Source: CBFFRJ01 sp051486985 (GTDB lineage Bacteria; Pseudomonadota; Gammaproteobacteria; Enterobacterales; Enterobacteriaceae). Taken from it: DNA of 31,786 bases. Location: the NCBI RefSeq assembly GCF_051486985.1, contig NZ_JAHVDV010000042.1, forward strand, positions 1-31,786. Direction: 5' to 3'. Shown here in pieces: positions 15,600 to 23,497 of the stretch. The translations under genes and the position numbers were made by a program. The notes under the pieces are model-generated. The model made no database searches. It saw nothing but the letters and a program-made list of their open reading frames with translations, and was not told the DNA's origin. The number at the start of each line of letters is the position of its first letter. Position 1 is the stretch's first letter.

Positions 15600-16580
15600 A
15601 TGTCCATTCAGAAAATCGCCAGGCTGGCTGGCGTTTCCGTTGCCACGGTTTCACGTGTCCTCAATAACAGCGAGTCGGTAAAAGAGACCAACCGTGAACG
15701 CGTACTGAAGGCCATCGCGGAAAGCAACTATCAGCCCAACCTGATGGCGCGTCAGTTGCGTACCGCCCGCAGCTCAATGATCCTGGTACTGGTGTCGAAT
15801 ATCGCTAACCCCTTTTGTGCCGAAGTGGTGAAAGGGATAGAAGAAGCGGCCGAGCAGAACGGTTTTCGCATTCTGCTTTGTAATTCCGGCTCCGATATGG
15901 AGCGTTCCCGCTCTGCGCTTAAACTGCTCTCCGGTAAAATTGTCGACGGCATTATCACAATGGATGCCTTTGCTCGCCTGCCGGAACTGACAACACTGAT
16001 AGGCAGCGCCCCCTGGGTACAGTGCGCGGAGTATGCCGATGAAGGAGACGTCTCCTGCGTGGGTATTAATGACGTGGAGGCCGCTCGGTGCGTCATTGAG
16101 CAGCTGCTTGCGCGCGGCTGCCAGCGCATCGCGCTTATCAACCATGATTTGAGCTACAAATATGCCCGCCTGCGTGAGCAAGGCTACACCAGCGCGTTAG
16201 CGGAAAAACAGCGTTGCTGGAAAGCGGTGGAATATGCCCAGGATTTAAGCTTCAGCGCCGGGAAAGCGGCAATGGAAAACCTGCTGCGTGCTGACGAACG
16301 CCCCGATGCGGTATTTGCCGTCTCCGACACCCTGGCCGCAGGGGCATTGCTGGCTATTCACGAGGCCGGACTCGCCATGCCCCAGGATATCGCGGTCGTC
16401 GGGTTTGATGGCACGGAACTGGCCGAAATGGTCACGCCACCTCTCAGCACGGTTTCGCAACCGTCGCGTGAGATTGGCCGCAAGGCGGTGGGCTTATTGC
16501 TCAATAAAATCGACAATCCCCAGGCCCCTGCAGAACGCATTATGATGGACTGGCACTATATTTCCCGTGCCAGTGCGTAA
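15600..16580 (+). CDS. LacI/GalR-family transcriptional repressor
   Basis: A 326-residue regulator. The N-terminal HTH reads IQKIARLAGVSVATVSRVLN (3-22), followed by the hinge helix region LMARQLRTAR (48-57) typical of LacI proteins. The periplasmic-binding-like sensor domain follows (about 59-320: ILVLVSNIANPFCAEVVKGI; DAVFAVSDTLAAGALLAIHE; DIAVVGFDGTELAEMVTPPL). It likely represses the transporter-isomerase-dehydrogenase operon through the twin palindromes at 11472-11514. The inducer is unknown, presumably the sugar or a derivative. It is followed by an intrinsic terminator. Confidence 0.93.
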   Translation: MSIQKIARLAGVSVATVSRVLNNSESVKETNRERVLKAIAESNYQPNLMARQLRTARSSMILVLVSNIANPFCAEVVKGIEEAAEQNGFRILLCNSGSDMERSRSALKLLSGKIVDGIITMDAFARLPELTTLIGSAPWVQCAEYADEGDVSCVGINDVEAARCVIEQLLARGCQRIALINHDLSYKYARLREQGYTSALAEKQRCWKAVEYAQDLSFSAGKAAMENLLRADERPDAVFAVSDTLAAGALLAIHEAGLAMPQDIAVVGFDGTELAEMVTPPLSTVSQPSREIGRKAVGLLLNKIDNPQAPAERIMMDWHYISRASA

Positions 16581-16581
16581 T

Positions 16582-16602
16582 AACCCGTCATACTTCAGGT
16601 GG
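16582..16602. repeat. Possible ERIC-end remnant
   Basis: ACCCGTCATACTTCA occurs just after the LacI stop, and is the same terminal motif seen in the ERIC element at 26524-26604. Only this end is present, so it is probably a decayed copy. Confidence 0.4.
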
Positions 16603-16668
16603 TAGCCTGCACATCCTTAACCCGGATTATTTAGGGTATAGTGGTGTATTATCAGTCAGATACCTATT

Positions 16669-16693
16669 ACCAGCGATTTTCGCTGGTTTTTTT
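16669..16693 (+). terminator. Strong intrinsic terminator after the LacI gene
   Basis: ACCAGCGA (16669-16676), TTT, TCGCTGGT (16680-16687) and a run of seven T (16687-16693). It lies only 19 bp before the EamA start, so it either closes the LacI transcript or acts as an attenuator for EamA. Confidence 0.9.
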
Positions 16694-16712
16694 ATGCTCA
16701 GGGAGCTTTGCC

Positions 16713-17576
16713 ATGAACCGGCAACGACAAGCAGAACTCTTTCTCGTTTTCACCACGCTGATTGCCGCCTGTGGGTGGATTTTTTCCCGAGAGGCTATTT
16801 CCGGTATGCCGGTTTTCGCCTTTCTGGGGGTGCGTTTTTTGGGGGCGGCGTTGGTGTTATTGCCCTTTTGCCGTGGTCAGAGTATTCCCCCGCAATGGCG
16901 TCGCCAGGCGGTAACCAGCGGGCTGTGGATGGCGGCAAACATGTGCCTGTGGATCTGGTCGGTCTCCACCACGCCCTCGCTCGGAGAGGGGGCTTTTATC
17001 ATGAGCCTCTCCATGCTGTTTGTGCCGCTGGTGGCCTGGGCGATGATGGGCGTGCGTCCGGCCCGCGCGTACTGGGAGTGTCTGCCGGTCGCCGTTATCG
17101 GACTTGCGTTACTGAGCTTACACACCCCGATTGTGTTTCACCCGAGCCAGGGGTGGTTCCTGCTGACCGCGTTTGTGCAATCCATCTCCTTTTGTTACAC
17201 CAGCCGTTTAGCACGAGATGTCCCGCTCATTCCCCTTACCACCGTGCAACTGGCGGTAACGGGCAGCATCGGCGTCTTCTTCTCACTGCTGTTTGAACAC
17301 TGGACCCAGCCGTTAACGGCCCCGACCATCATGTGGCTGGTGGCCAGTATTTTTATTGCCACCAGCCTGCGCTTTGGTCTGCAGATACAGGGGCAGAAGT
17401 ATGCAGCGGTCGCCAGCGCGGCGCTGATTATGGTGCTGGAGCCCCTGCTCACGGTCATTGCGGCCTCGCTGTGGTACAGCGAGCGCCTGCCGCTACAAAA
17501 AATTCTCGGTGGTGTGCTTATCCTGCTTGCGCAGTTGTGGTTCCGCTGGCGAATGGTGGCGAAACTGCCTTCCTGA
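16713..17576 (+). CDS. EamA/DMT-family exporter
   Basis: A 287-residue inner-membrane protein with about ten hydrophobic helices in two EamA repeats. The start at 16713 follows AGGGAG by 7 nt; an upstream in-frame start would cross the terminator and is rejected. GWIFSREAISGMPVFAFLGV at the N-terminus and AALIMVLEPLLTVIAASLWY near the C-terminus are typical drug/metabolite transporter segments. Substrate unknown; relatives export amino acids or metabolites. Confidence 0.87.
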   Translation: MNRQRQAELFLVFTTLIAACGWIFSREAISGMPVFAFLGVRFLGAALVLLPFCRGQSIPPQWRRQAVTSGLWMAANMCLWIWSVSTTPSLGEGAFIMSLSMLFVPLVAWAMMGVRPARAYWECLPVAVIGLALLSLHTPIVFHPSQGWFLLTAFVQSISFCYTSRLARDVPLIPLTTVQLAVTGSIGVFFSLLFEHWTQPLTAPTIMWLVASIFIATSLRFGLQIQGQKYAAVASAALIMVLEPLLTVIAASLWYSERLPLQKILGGVLILLAQLWFRWRMVAKLPS

Positions 17577-17666
17577 GTGAAAACTCCCTTTGCCGAACAC
17601 CCTGATGCGAACCGCAGTGGTGCGACACTTCCACAGTGCCGGGCCACCTGCAAGGGAGCACCAGAT

Positions 17667-18464
17667 TTAGATAAAGAGTTTTCCTGCCAGCACCGTATGG
17701 GCCGCGCCGAAGAGTCTTACGCGGTCGGAGCCGGCGAGCTCAATCACTACCTCGCCGCCGCGTGCGGAGGCCTGCCAGGCACGTAGTGAGCGCTTACCGG
17801 AGCGGGCTGACCAGTAGGCGGCGAGGGCGCAATGCGCCGATCCGGTCACCGGATCTTCGTTTACGCCGACCCAGGGAGCAAAATAGCGGGAGATAAAATC
17901 CTGATTTTCCCTGCCCGGCGCGGTAACCGCCACGCCGCGGCCTGGGAGTGCCGCGAGCGCCTGAAAATCGGGGGCAAGGTTCTCAATGCGCTGCGCATCT
18001 TCAATGACGATCATCTCTTTGGCTCCGTATCTGCCGCAGGCCACTATCTCCTTTTCCTCAAGCCCAAGCGCCGCCACTTTTCGCGCGTCGGGGAGATGAC
18101 GCATATCCGGCGGCGTCAGCGGGAAATCAAGTTCAATCGTTGACGCGTGAGCGATAGCGGTAAGCGGGCCGGAGAGGGTGGTAAATTCGATGCGTTCACC
18201 CACCTGCAATTGACCCGTCTGGCGTAATACGTGGGCGGTAGCGAGGGTAGCGTGACCGCAAAGATCGACTTCGGCAAGCGGGGTGAACCAGCGTAACTGT
18301 CTTGTGCGAAGCGTCAAAAAAGCGGTTTCGGAGACGGCCATCTCCGCTGCAATGTTTTGCATCGTTGCAGCTTCCAGGGCGTCGGGGGTAATACACACTG
18401 CGGCCGGGTTGCCGGAAAACGGGCCGTTACTAAAGGCATCAACCTGATAAATCGCCAGTTCCAC
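17667..18464 (-). CDS. PhzF-family isomerase (YddE-like)
   Basis: A 265-residue protein with the diaminopimelate-epimerase-like fold. The N-terminal YQVDAFSNGPFSGNPAAVC (6-24) and MAVSETAFL (42-50) with catalytic-type Glu46 are PhzF hallmarks. CGHATLATAHVL (about 70-81) and GVNEDPVTGSAHCALAAYW (about 195-215) complete the two half-sites. It starts at GTG with CAGGAG about 6 nt upstream. Most PhzF-like enterobacterial proteins have unknown substrates; no phenazine genes are near. Confidence 0.92.
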   Translation of the reverse strand: MELAIYQVDAFSNGPFSGNPAAVCITPDALEAATMQNIAAEMAVSETAFLTLRTRQLRWFTPLAEVDLCGHATLATAHVLRQTGQLQVGERIEFTTLSGPLTAIAHASTIELDFPLTPPDMRHLPDARKVAALGLEEKEIVACGRYGAKEMIVIEDAQRIENLAPDFQALAALPGRGVAVTAPGRENQDFISRYFAPWVGVNEDPVTGSAHCALAAYWSARSGKRSLRAWQASARGGEVVIELAGSDRVRLFGAAHTVLAGKLFI

Positions 18465-18533
18465 GCGTTCTGCTCCTGTCAGTCATCGGACCCACACGGT
18501 AACGCGTTTCGTCAGTGAGGAACAGGGGCAGGG

Positions 18534-18902
18534 CTAGCGTGGGCGCAGACGTTGTTGTGCTTTGCGCGACAGCGTGTCCACCACCAGTTCGCGTGAATCG
18601 TGAATCAGGTCAGCCAGCAGCGCTTTGGTGATATCGTCACCAGCGAAAACCGAGATCCAGTGCTTCTTATTCATGTGGTAGCCTGGCTCAATGCTGCGAT
18701 AAATCTGTTGATTAAGCAGGGATTTTTGAGGATCGGACTTCAGAGTCACCAGGGGTCTGCCGTGTGCTGTGGTGGTCATCATGAAAATCTTTCCCTCCAC
18801 TTTAAAGACGTCATGTTCCGGGCCAAACGGCCAGCAGTGGTCGGTAAAGGGCAACGCCAGCGCGGTACGGTGTGCAAACGCATGCAGGGTTTTACTGTCC
18901 AC
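18534..18902 (-). CDS. ybdF: MmcQ/YjbR-family protein YbdF
   Basis: A 122-residue protein (same length as E. coli YbdF) of the DUF419 'double-wing' DNA-binding fold family. Typical segments are DHCWPFGPEHDVFKVEGKIF (21-40), LVTLKSDPQ and GYHMNKKHWISVFAG. Function not established. It starts at GTG inside the end of ramR (11-nt overlap) with AGAGGGG just upstream, so it is co-translated with ramR. Confidence 0.9.
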   Translation of the reverse strand: MDSKTLHAFAHRTALALPFTDHCWPFGPEHDVFKVEGKIFMMTTTAHGRPLVTLKSDPQKSLLNQQIYRSIEPGYHMNKKHWISVFAGDDITKALLADLIHDSRELVVDTLSRKAQQRLRPR

Positions 18903-19482
18903 GGTGCCCCTCTGCGGTCAGTGCGCGCCACATGGCTTCAAAGCCCAGGCGTTTGGTCTCTTTCGACTTTTCAGGGTCGCGGCTGGCGAAATCCATGGTT
19001 GTCTCGGCAAGCGTCAGGAAGATGGCATCGCCAAAAGACGAAAACGCCTCAGAGAGAAACTCAGACATAATGGACCGGTGACAGATCTCGTGCAGCTCCG
19101 GGAACATCTCATGAACCTTCTGGCGCGTGGCGGGGGTGATTTTTTCGCTCACGGAAATCTGGCGAATGGCATTATGGCCTGTAGGGTGGCGAATTCCCCA
19201 GTCAATATAACTGTTCCAGATGGACTGGGTATGCAATTTCGGATCGGTGACGGCGCGGTCAAGCCCGTCGATCATGGTCCGACATAAATCGGATTTTAAA
19301 TACAGATAGAGGGCGTTGAGCAGGTCATCTTTGGTGGCAAAGTAGCGAAACAGGGTGCCTTCAGCGACACCTGCATTACGGGCAATCGCCGCCGTTGAGG
19401 CCGCAATGCCGGTTTGACCGATAGCGACGGCCGCCGCATCCAGTAATGCCAGTTTTTTGTCTTCACTCTTAGGACGAGCCAC
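18892..19482 (-). CDS. ramR: TetR-family repressor RamR
   Basis: A 196-residue repressor of ramA. The GTG start at 19482 gives the known N-terminus MARPKSEDKK, with AGGAG 9 nt upstream. The HTH is at about 25-48 (ASTAAIARNAGVAEGTLFRY). Residues that bind bile acids and drugs in Salmonella RamR are all kept at the same numbers: Tyr59, Trp89, Phe155. The frame is intact with no stop or indel of the kind that gives multidrug-resistant ram mutants. It lies divergent from romA-ramA, and its operator sits on that promoter. Confidence 0.95.
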   Translation of the reverse strand: MARPKSEDKKLALLDAAAVAIGQTGIAASTAAIARNAGVAEGTLFRYFATKDDLLNALYLYLKSDLCRTMIDGLDRAVTDPKLHTQSIWNSYIDWGIRHPTGHNAIRQISVSEKITPATRQKVHEMFPELHEICHRSIMSEFLSEAFSSFGDAIFLTLAETTMDFASRDPEKSKETKRLGFEAMWRALTAEGHRGQ

Positions 19483-19571
19483 TACATTTTTCTCCTCTGG
19501 GTTTAAAACCCACGATTGAAACATGCCCATTCCGGCGCTGCAACGTTCAATGTCAAACTTCGAAAATCATC

Positions 19572-19617
19572 TTGACGACATTCTAATCATTTCTATAATG
19601 AGTGCTTACTCACTCAT
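19572..19617 (+). promoter_or_regulatory. romA-ramA promoter with RamR operator
   Basis: TTGACG (19572-19577), 16 bp and a perfect TATAAT (19594-19599) form the promoter. The operator ATGAGTG-N6-CACTCAT (19598-19617) begins inside the -10 box. It is the exact inverted repeat described as the RamR site upstream of Salmonella ramA. RamR binding would block polymerase. The leader to romA is about 70 nt. Confidence 0.92.
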
Positions 19618-19676
19618 ATTCAAGTTTAACACATTTTGGCGTTCCAACGGATGGGGACCGCTTTCAGGAAGGGAAG

Positions 19677-20777
19677 ATGAAACGTCTTACGTTCAGCGTG
19701 GTGCTCATAATGCTCCTTGTTTCAGCCGCCAGTTTACCCTTTGTGCTTAACGCCGGGTTCGGTCAGCCACCGCAGGGTGAACAGCGCATGCGTGTCGAGC
19801 AGTCGCCGCACTACCGTGACGGCGAGTTTCAGAATCAACTGCCGACACCCAACTATACCGGGCAGAAAAATATGCTCGCGGCAATGTGGGATTTTCTGGT
19901 CACCCGTCGTGAAAACGCGCGTCCGCAGCAGCCTTTACCGCTGATGAAGACCGATCTCATGAGTCTGCCGCTGGCGCAGGACACCGTGGTGTGGCTGGGG
20001 CACTCTTCCTGGTATTTGCAGCTCGCCGGTAAACGCATTCTGATTGACCCGGTACTGAGCCATTACGCGGCACCCTTCTCCTTCCTGAACAAAGCGTTCG
20101 CCGGGGAGTACCCCTGGACGGCGCAGACGATGCCGGAGATCGATCTGCTGGTTATCTCCCATGACCATTATGACCACCTCGACTACGCCACCATCAAAGG
20201 GTTGTTGCCGAAGGTCAAACGGGTGGTGACCCCGCTGGGCGTCGGGTCGCACCTGCGCTACTGGGGCATGAACCCGGACATTATTCAGGAAGCCGACTGG
20301 CAGCAAACCATCAGCGTGGCAGACGGACTGGAGGTGCATGTACTTCCGGCGCGGCACTTCTCAGGACGTGGTCTGAAACGTAACCAGACGCTGTGGGCCA
20401 GTTTTATGTTCGTGACCGGCGATCGCACGCTTTATTACAGCGGTGACTCCGGCTATGGGCCCCATTTCAAAGCCATTGGAGAGCAATTTGGCAAGGTGGA
20501 TTTGGCCATTATGGAAAACGGTCAGTACGACGAGGACTGGAAGTACATCCACATGATGCCGGAGGAGACGGCCCTGGCAGCCCAGGAGCTTAACGCTCAG
20601 GCGGTGTTGCCGGGTCACGCGGGACGTTTTGTGCTGGCGAAGCACACCTGGGATGACCCTTATAAACGACTGGCTCTGGCAAGCCAGGGAAAAGGGTATC
20701 GACTGTTAACCCCCACGCTGGGCGAGCCGGTTCTGGCGGCAGACCCTGCGCAAGGCTTCCGGGCCTGGTGGGAATAG
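19677..20777 (+). CDS. romA: RomA, metallo-beta-lactamase-fold protein
   Basis: A 366-residue protein with an N-terminal signal/anchor helix (about 5-25). The MBL metal site HxHxDH is at 162-167 (SHDHYDHLD); HSSW (109-112), a second His/Asp set (PARHFSGRG; YSGDSGYG) and a late PGHAGRF follow. RomA was named in Enterobacter cloacae for an effect on outer-membrane porins, but that effect may come from the linked ramA. The enzymatic substrate is unknown; relatives (UlaG/NAPE-PLD-like) are hydrolases or phosphodiesterases. The ATG at 19677 follows AGGAAGGG. It is the first gene of the RamR-controlled operon. Confidence 0.93.
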   Translation: MKRLTFSVVLIMLLVSAASLPFVLNAGFGQPPQGEQRMRVEQSPHYRDGEFQNQLPTPNYTGQKNMLAAMWDFLVTRRENARPQQPLPLMKTDLMSLPLAQDTVVWLGHSSWYLQLAGKRILIDPVLSHYAAPFSFLNKAFAGEYPWTAQTMPEIDLLVISHDHYDHLDYATIKGLLPKVKRVVTPLGVGSHLRYWGMNPDIIQEADWQQTISVADGLEVHVLPARHFSGRGLKRNQTLWASFMFVTGDRTLYYSGDSGYGPHFKAIGEQFGKVDLAIMENGQYDEDWKYIHMMPEETALAAQELNAQAVLPGHAGRFVLAKHTWDDPYKRLALASQGKGYRLLTPTLGEPVLAADPAQGFRAWWE

Positions 20778-20807
20778 GTTTTTTCGAAGAGCAGAGGGGA
20801 GCGTAAC

Positions 20808-21149
20808 ATGACTATTTCCGCTCAGGTTATCGACACCATCGTCGGATGGATCGACGATAATTTGCATCAACCATTACGGATTGACGATATCGCCCGCCAT
20901 TCCGGCTACTCAAAATGGCACCTGCAACGGCTGTTTTTACAGTACAAAGGGGAGAGTCTGGGGCGCTACATTCGTGAACGTAAGCTGTCGATGGCGGCGC
21001 AGGATTTATTAAACACCGATCAAAAGGTTTACGACATTTGCCTGAAGTATGGCTTTGATTCCCAGCAGACCTTTACGCGGATCTTTACCCGCACCTTTCA
21101 TCAGCCGCCGGGCGCCTGGCGCAAAGAGCATCATCCGCAGACTCACTGA
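20808..21149 (+). CDS. ramA: AraC-family multidrug-resistance activator RamA
   Basis: A 113-residue single-domain AraC/XylS activator, the same length as Klebsiella and Salmonella RamA and related to MarA and SoxS. Two HTHs are visible: IDDIARHSGYSKWHLQRLFL (25-44) and VYDICLKYGFDSQQTFTRIF (72-91). It turns on acrAB-tolC and micF, raising efflux and lowering OmpF. AGGGGAG precedes the ATG. It is 30 bp after romA, and is closed by a strong terminator. Confidence 0.97.
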   Translation: MTISAQVIDTIVGWIDDNLHQPLRIDDIARHSGYSKWHLQRLFLQYKGESLGRYIRERKLSMAAQDLLNTDQKVYDICLKYGFDSQQTFTRIFTRTFHQPPGAWRKEHHPQTH

Positions 21150-21154
21150 TAAAT

Positions 21155-21182
21155 AACCGGCTGGATAACAGCCGGTTTTTTT
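21155..21182 (+). terminator. Intrinsic terminator after ramA
   Basis: AACCGGCT (21155-21162), a 7-nt loop, AGCCGGTT (21170-21177) and a run of U to 21182. It also serves as a barrier for the convergent receptor gene, though the U-run is poorer on that strand. Confidence 0.92.
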
Positions 21183-21188
21183 CAACAA

Positions 21189-23345
21189 TTACCAGGCATA
21201 ATTCACGGTCGCGGTCAGGGTACGACCCACGCCGTAGAAACAGGCGGTGTCGCTGGCGCAGGAGGCGACGTATTTGGTGTTCGCCAGGTTGTTAACATTA
21301 AACTGCACGCTCGCCCCTTTCAGGTTGTCATTGAGCTCACCGAGTGAGTATCCCAGCATCACGTCATACAGGTCCACCGACGCCACTTTGAAGGTGTTCT
21401 TTGCATCGCCATAGCTGGTGCCAATGTAGCGCATCCCGACACCAGCGGTCAGACTTTTGAGCGGACCGGAGGGCAGGGTGTAGCTGGTAAAGGCAGAGGC
21501 CATATGCGCAGGAACTCGCTGCGGGGTTTTGCCTTTCACGCCCGCCACCGTGGTGCTGGTCACTTCGGCATCGGTATAAGTGTAAGAGGCAATAATGTTC
21601 CAGCTCTCCCACAGGGTTGAGTGAACCTCTGCTTCCACCCCTTTTGAGCGAATCTCACCGGCGTTTTCAAACCAGCCTTCCGCGCTGTTGTAGGTCGGCA
21701 CGTTGGTCTGGCGCAGATCCCAGGCGGCAACCGACATCAGCGTGTTGTCCACTGGCTGGTACTTCAGGCCCGCTTCGGTCTGCTTACCGGTGGTGGGTTT
21801 AAAGGGGGCGACGCCCGGTGCGCGGTTGGTTTGCAGATTCGGCTCAAACGACGTGCTGTAGCTGATATACGGCGACAGGCCGGAATCGAAGGCATAGAGC
21901 AAGCCGGTGCGCCAGGTGAATTTACTGTCATTCTGCTGAGTAAGCGCGTCTGAGGCGGTAAAGTCGGTGCTGCGCACTTCTGACCAGTCATACCGGCCGG
22001 ACAGGAGCAGCTCCCAGTTATTCCAGCTCATCTGATCCTGTAAATAGACACCCATCTGGTCCAGATTCTGCTGCTCATCGGTGAGCGTCGCGAAGGTGCT
22101 CTCATCCACGCTCACGCCGTAAGTCGGTTTCGTCCAGTCGAAATCATATTGGGTGCCGGAACCGCGCTGTAGCAGCTGCTTATCTTTGCTCTGCTTGTAG
22201 TCCAGGCCGCCGAGTACCGTGTGACCAACAGCGGCGGTGACAAACTGGGCTTCAAGCTGGTTATCGAGGCCGAACTCGTTGGTGGTGCGCGCTTCATGCT
22301 GCGCCCGGCGGGTGAGCACGGTACTCTCTGGCGCACTGTTGGCATACACCAGATAACGGTATTTCTGTTTGATGGTGGCGTAGCGGGCGTTCTGGCGGAA
22401 GGTAAAGATATCATTGAGCTGATGTTCTACCTCATAGCCAATCATGGTCTGTTCACGCCAGGACTGATCGTAATCCGGGTCGCTGACGTTCATATTCCAC
22501 GGCAGATAGTTACCGTTGGCGCTCACCACGGTGCCGTAGTAAGGCAGGAAGTTGCGGTAGCCCGCGTCGGGATCTTTCTGGTAGCTGGTAAGCAGCGTGA
22601 AGCGCGTCTGATCGTTCGGGTACCAGGTGATAGCCGGCGCAATGGCCATGCGTGTCTCTTTATAATCGCTTATCTGATTATCCTGGGTGCGGGCGATGCC
22701 GTTCAGGCGGTAGAGCACGCGACCGTCATCGCTCAGTTTACCGCCGAAATCAAACGCGCCTTCCCCCAGCTTGTTATTGCCGGTACGGAACTGAACGTTA
22801 TGGAGGGATTCGCTGGTCGGGCGTTTGCTGGTCATGCTAATCAGGCCGCCTGGGTTAACCTGACCAAAAAGCACCGAAGCCGGGCCGCGCACCAGTTCCA
22901 CGCGCTCCAGTAGCCACGGATCGACGGTGCCGGTTTGCGAAGAGGCGGTCGCACCGAAGCTCAGGCCGTCGAGGAATTTCGGCACATAGCTAAACCCACG
23001 GACAAACACTTCGTCGTTACGGTTGGACGCGCCACGGTATTCGGTGAACGTGCCTGCGGTGTAGCGCAGCGCCTGTGACACCGAGGTAGCATCCAGCGCT
23101 TTCATCTGGTCGCGGGTGATGACCGAAACGGACTGCGGCGTTTTCACCAGATCGGCGGAGGTTTTGGTTGCCGACAGGGTTTTGGTGGCGACTATCCCTT
23201 TAACTGGCGCAGTGGGCTCTTCAACCGCCTTCGCCGAAACAATGAGCGTCTCCTCACCACCGGTTTTTGCCAGCACCGGAGAACTTACCCCTGTAACAGT
23301 GAGACTGAGCAGCCAGAGCTGCGTTATTTTGTTCTTTTTAAACAT
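21189..23345 (-). CDS. TonB-dependent siderophore receptor (FoxA/FhuA-like)
   Basis: A 718-residue receptor from the ATG at 23345, with a signal peptide (about 1-26, ending PVLA); longer in-frame starts would lack it. The TonB box lies near EETLIVSA (30-37). The plug has TPQSVSVITRDQMKALDATS, VSQALRYTAGT, VFVRGFSYVPKFLDGL, LLERVELVRGPASVLFGQVN and PGGLISMTSKRP, the classical hydroxamate-receptor plug motifs. The barrel ends in VNYAW, an aromatic terminal signal. A double-Cys loop (CASDTACFYGVGR) near the C-terminus resembles FhuA. It is divergent from a secreted esterase across a candidate Fur box. The ligand is unproven. Confidence 0.9.
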   Translation of the reverse strand: MFKKNKITQLWLLSLTVTGVSSPVLAKTGGEETLIVSAKAVEEPTAPVKGIVATKTLSATKTSADLVKTPQSVSVITRDQMKALDATSVSQALRYTAGTFTEYRGASNRNDEVFVRGFSYVPKFLDGLSFGATASSQTGTVDPWLLERVELVRGPASVLFGQVNPGGLISMTSKRPTSESLHNVQFRTGNNKLGEGAFDFGGKLSDDGRVLYRLNGIARTQDNQISDYKETRMAIAPAITWYPNDQTRFTLLTSYQKDPDAGYRNFLPYYGTVVSANGNYLPWNMNVSDPDYDQSWREQTMIGYEVEHQLNDIFTFRQNARYATIKQKYRYLVYANSAPESTVLTRRAQHEARTTNEFGLDNQLEAQFVTAAVGHTVLGGLDYKQSKDKQLLQRGSGTQYDFDWTKPTYGVSVDESTFATLTDEQQNLDQMGVYLQDQMSWNNWELLLSGRYDWSEVRSTDFTASDALTQQNDSKFTWRTGLLYAFDSGLSPYISYSTSFEPNLQTNRAPGVAPFKPTTGKQTEAGLKYQPVDNTLMSVAAWDLRQTNVPTYNSAEGWFENAGEIRSKGVEAEVHSTLWESWNIIASYTYTDAEVTSTTVAGVKGKTPQRVPAHMASAFTSYTLPSGPLKSLTAGVGMRYIGTSYGDAKNTFKVASVDLYDVMLGYSLGELNDNLKGASVQFNVNNLANTKYVASCASDTACFYGVGRTLTATVNYAW

Positions 23346-23441
23346 TATTTTTATATTCCTGTTGTGGTTACCTGCTATCACGCCTCCCCAAAACATACCC
23401 AGACGCCGCGGGGAGCCATCCTTAACGGCGCAGATGATATT

Positions 23442-23471
23442 GCAAATTATTAGCATTTGCATTAGCGTCAA
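23442..23471. promoter_or_regulatory. Fur-type site between receptor and esterase
   Basis: GCAAATTATTAGCATTTGC (23442-23460) is 19 bp with perfect GCAAAT/ATTTGC arms and matches 12 of 19 Fur consensus positions. For the minus strand TTGACG (23471-23466) and a weak TAATTT (23449-23444), 16 bp apart, overlap it. One site could govern both genes. Confidence 0.6.
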
Positions 23472-23497
23472 TAGCAATTTTACAGGGAGCAACGCGA

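Noticed and set aside
17577..17666. GTG-started ORF after the EamA gene (reads MKTPFAEHPDANRSG...)
   Set aside because: It has no ribosome site and continues into the antisense of the PhzF-like gene; kept only as an untested possibility.
22221..22913. 230-codon plus-strand ORF within the FoxA-like receptor
   Set aside because: Antisense to the plug and barrel motifs of the receptor, with no domain.
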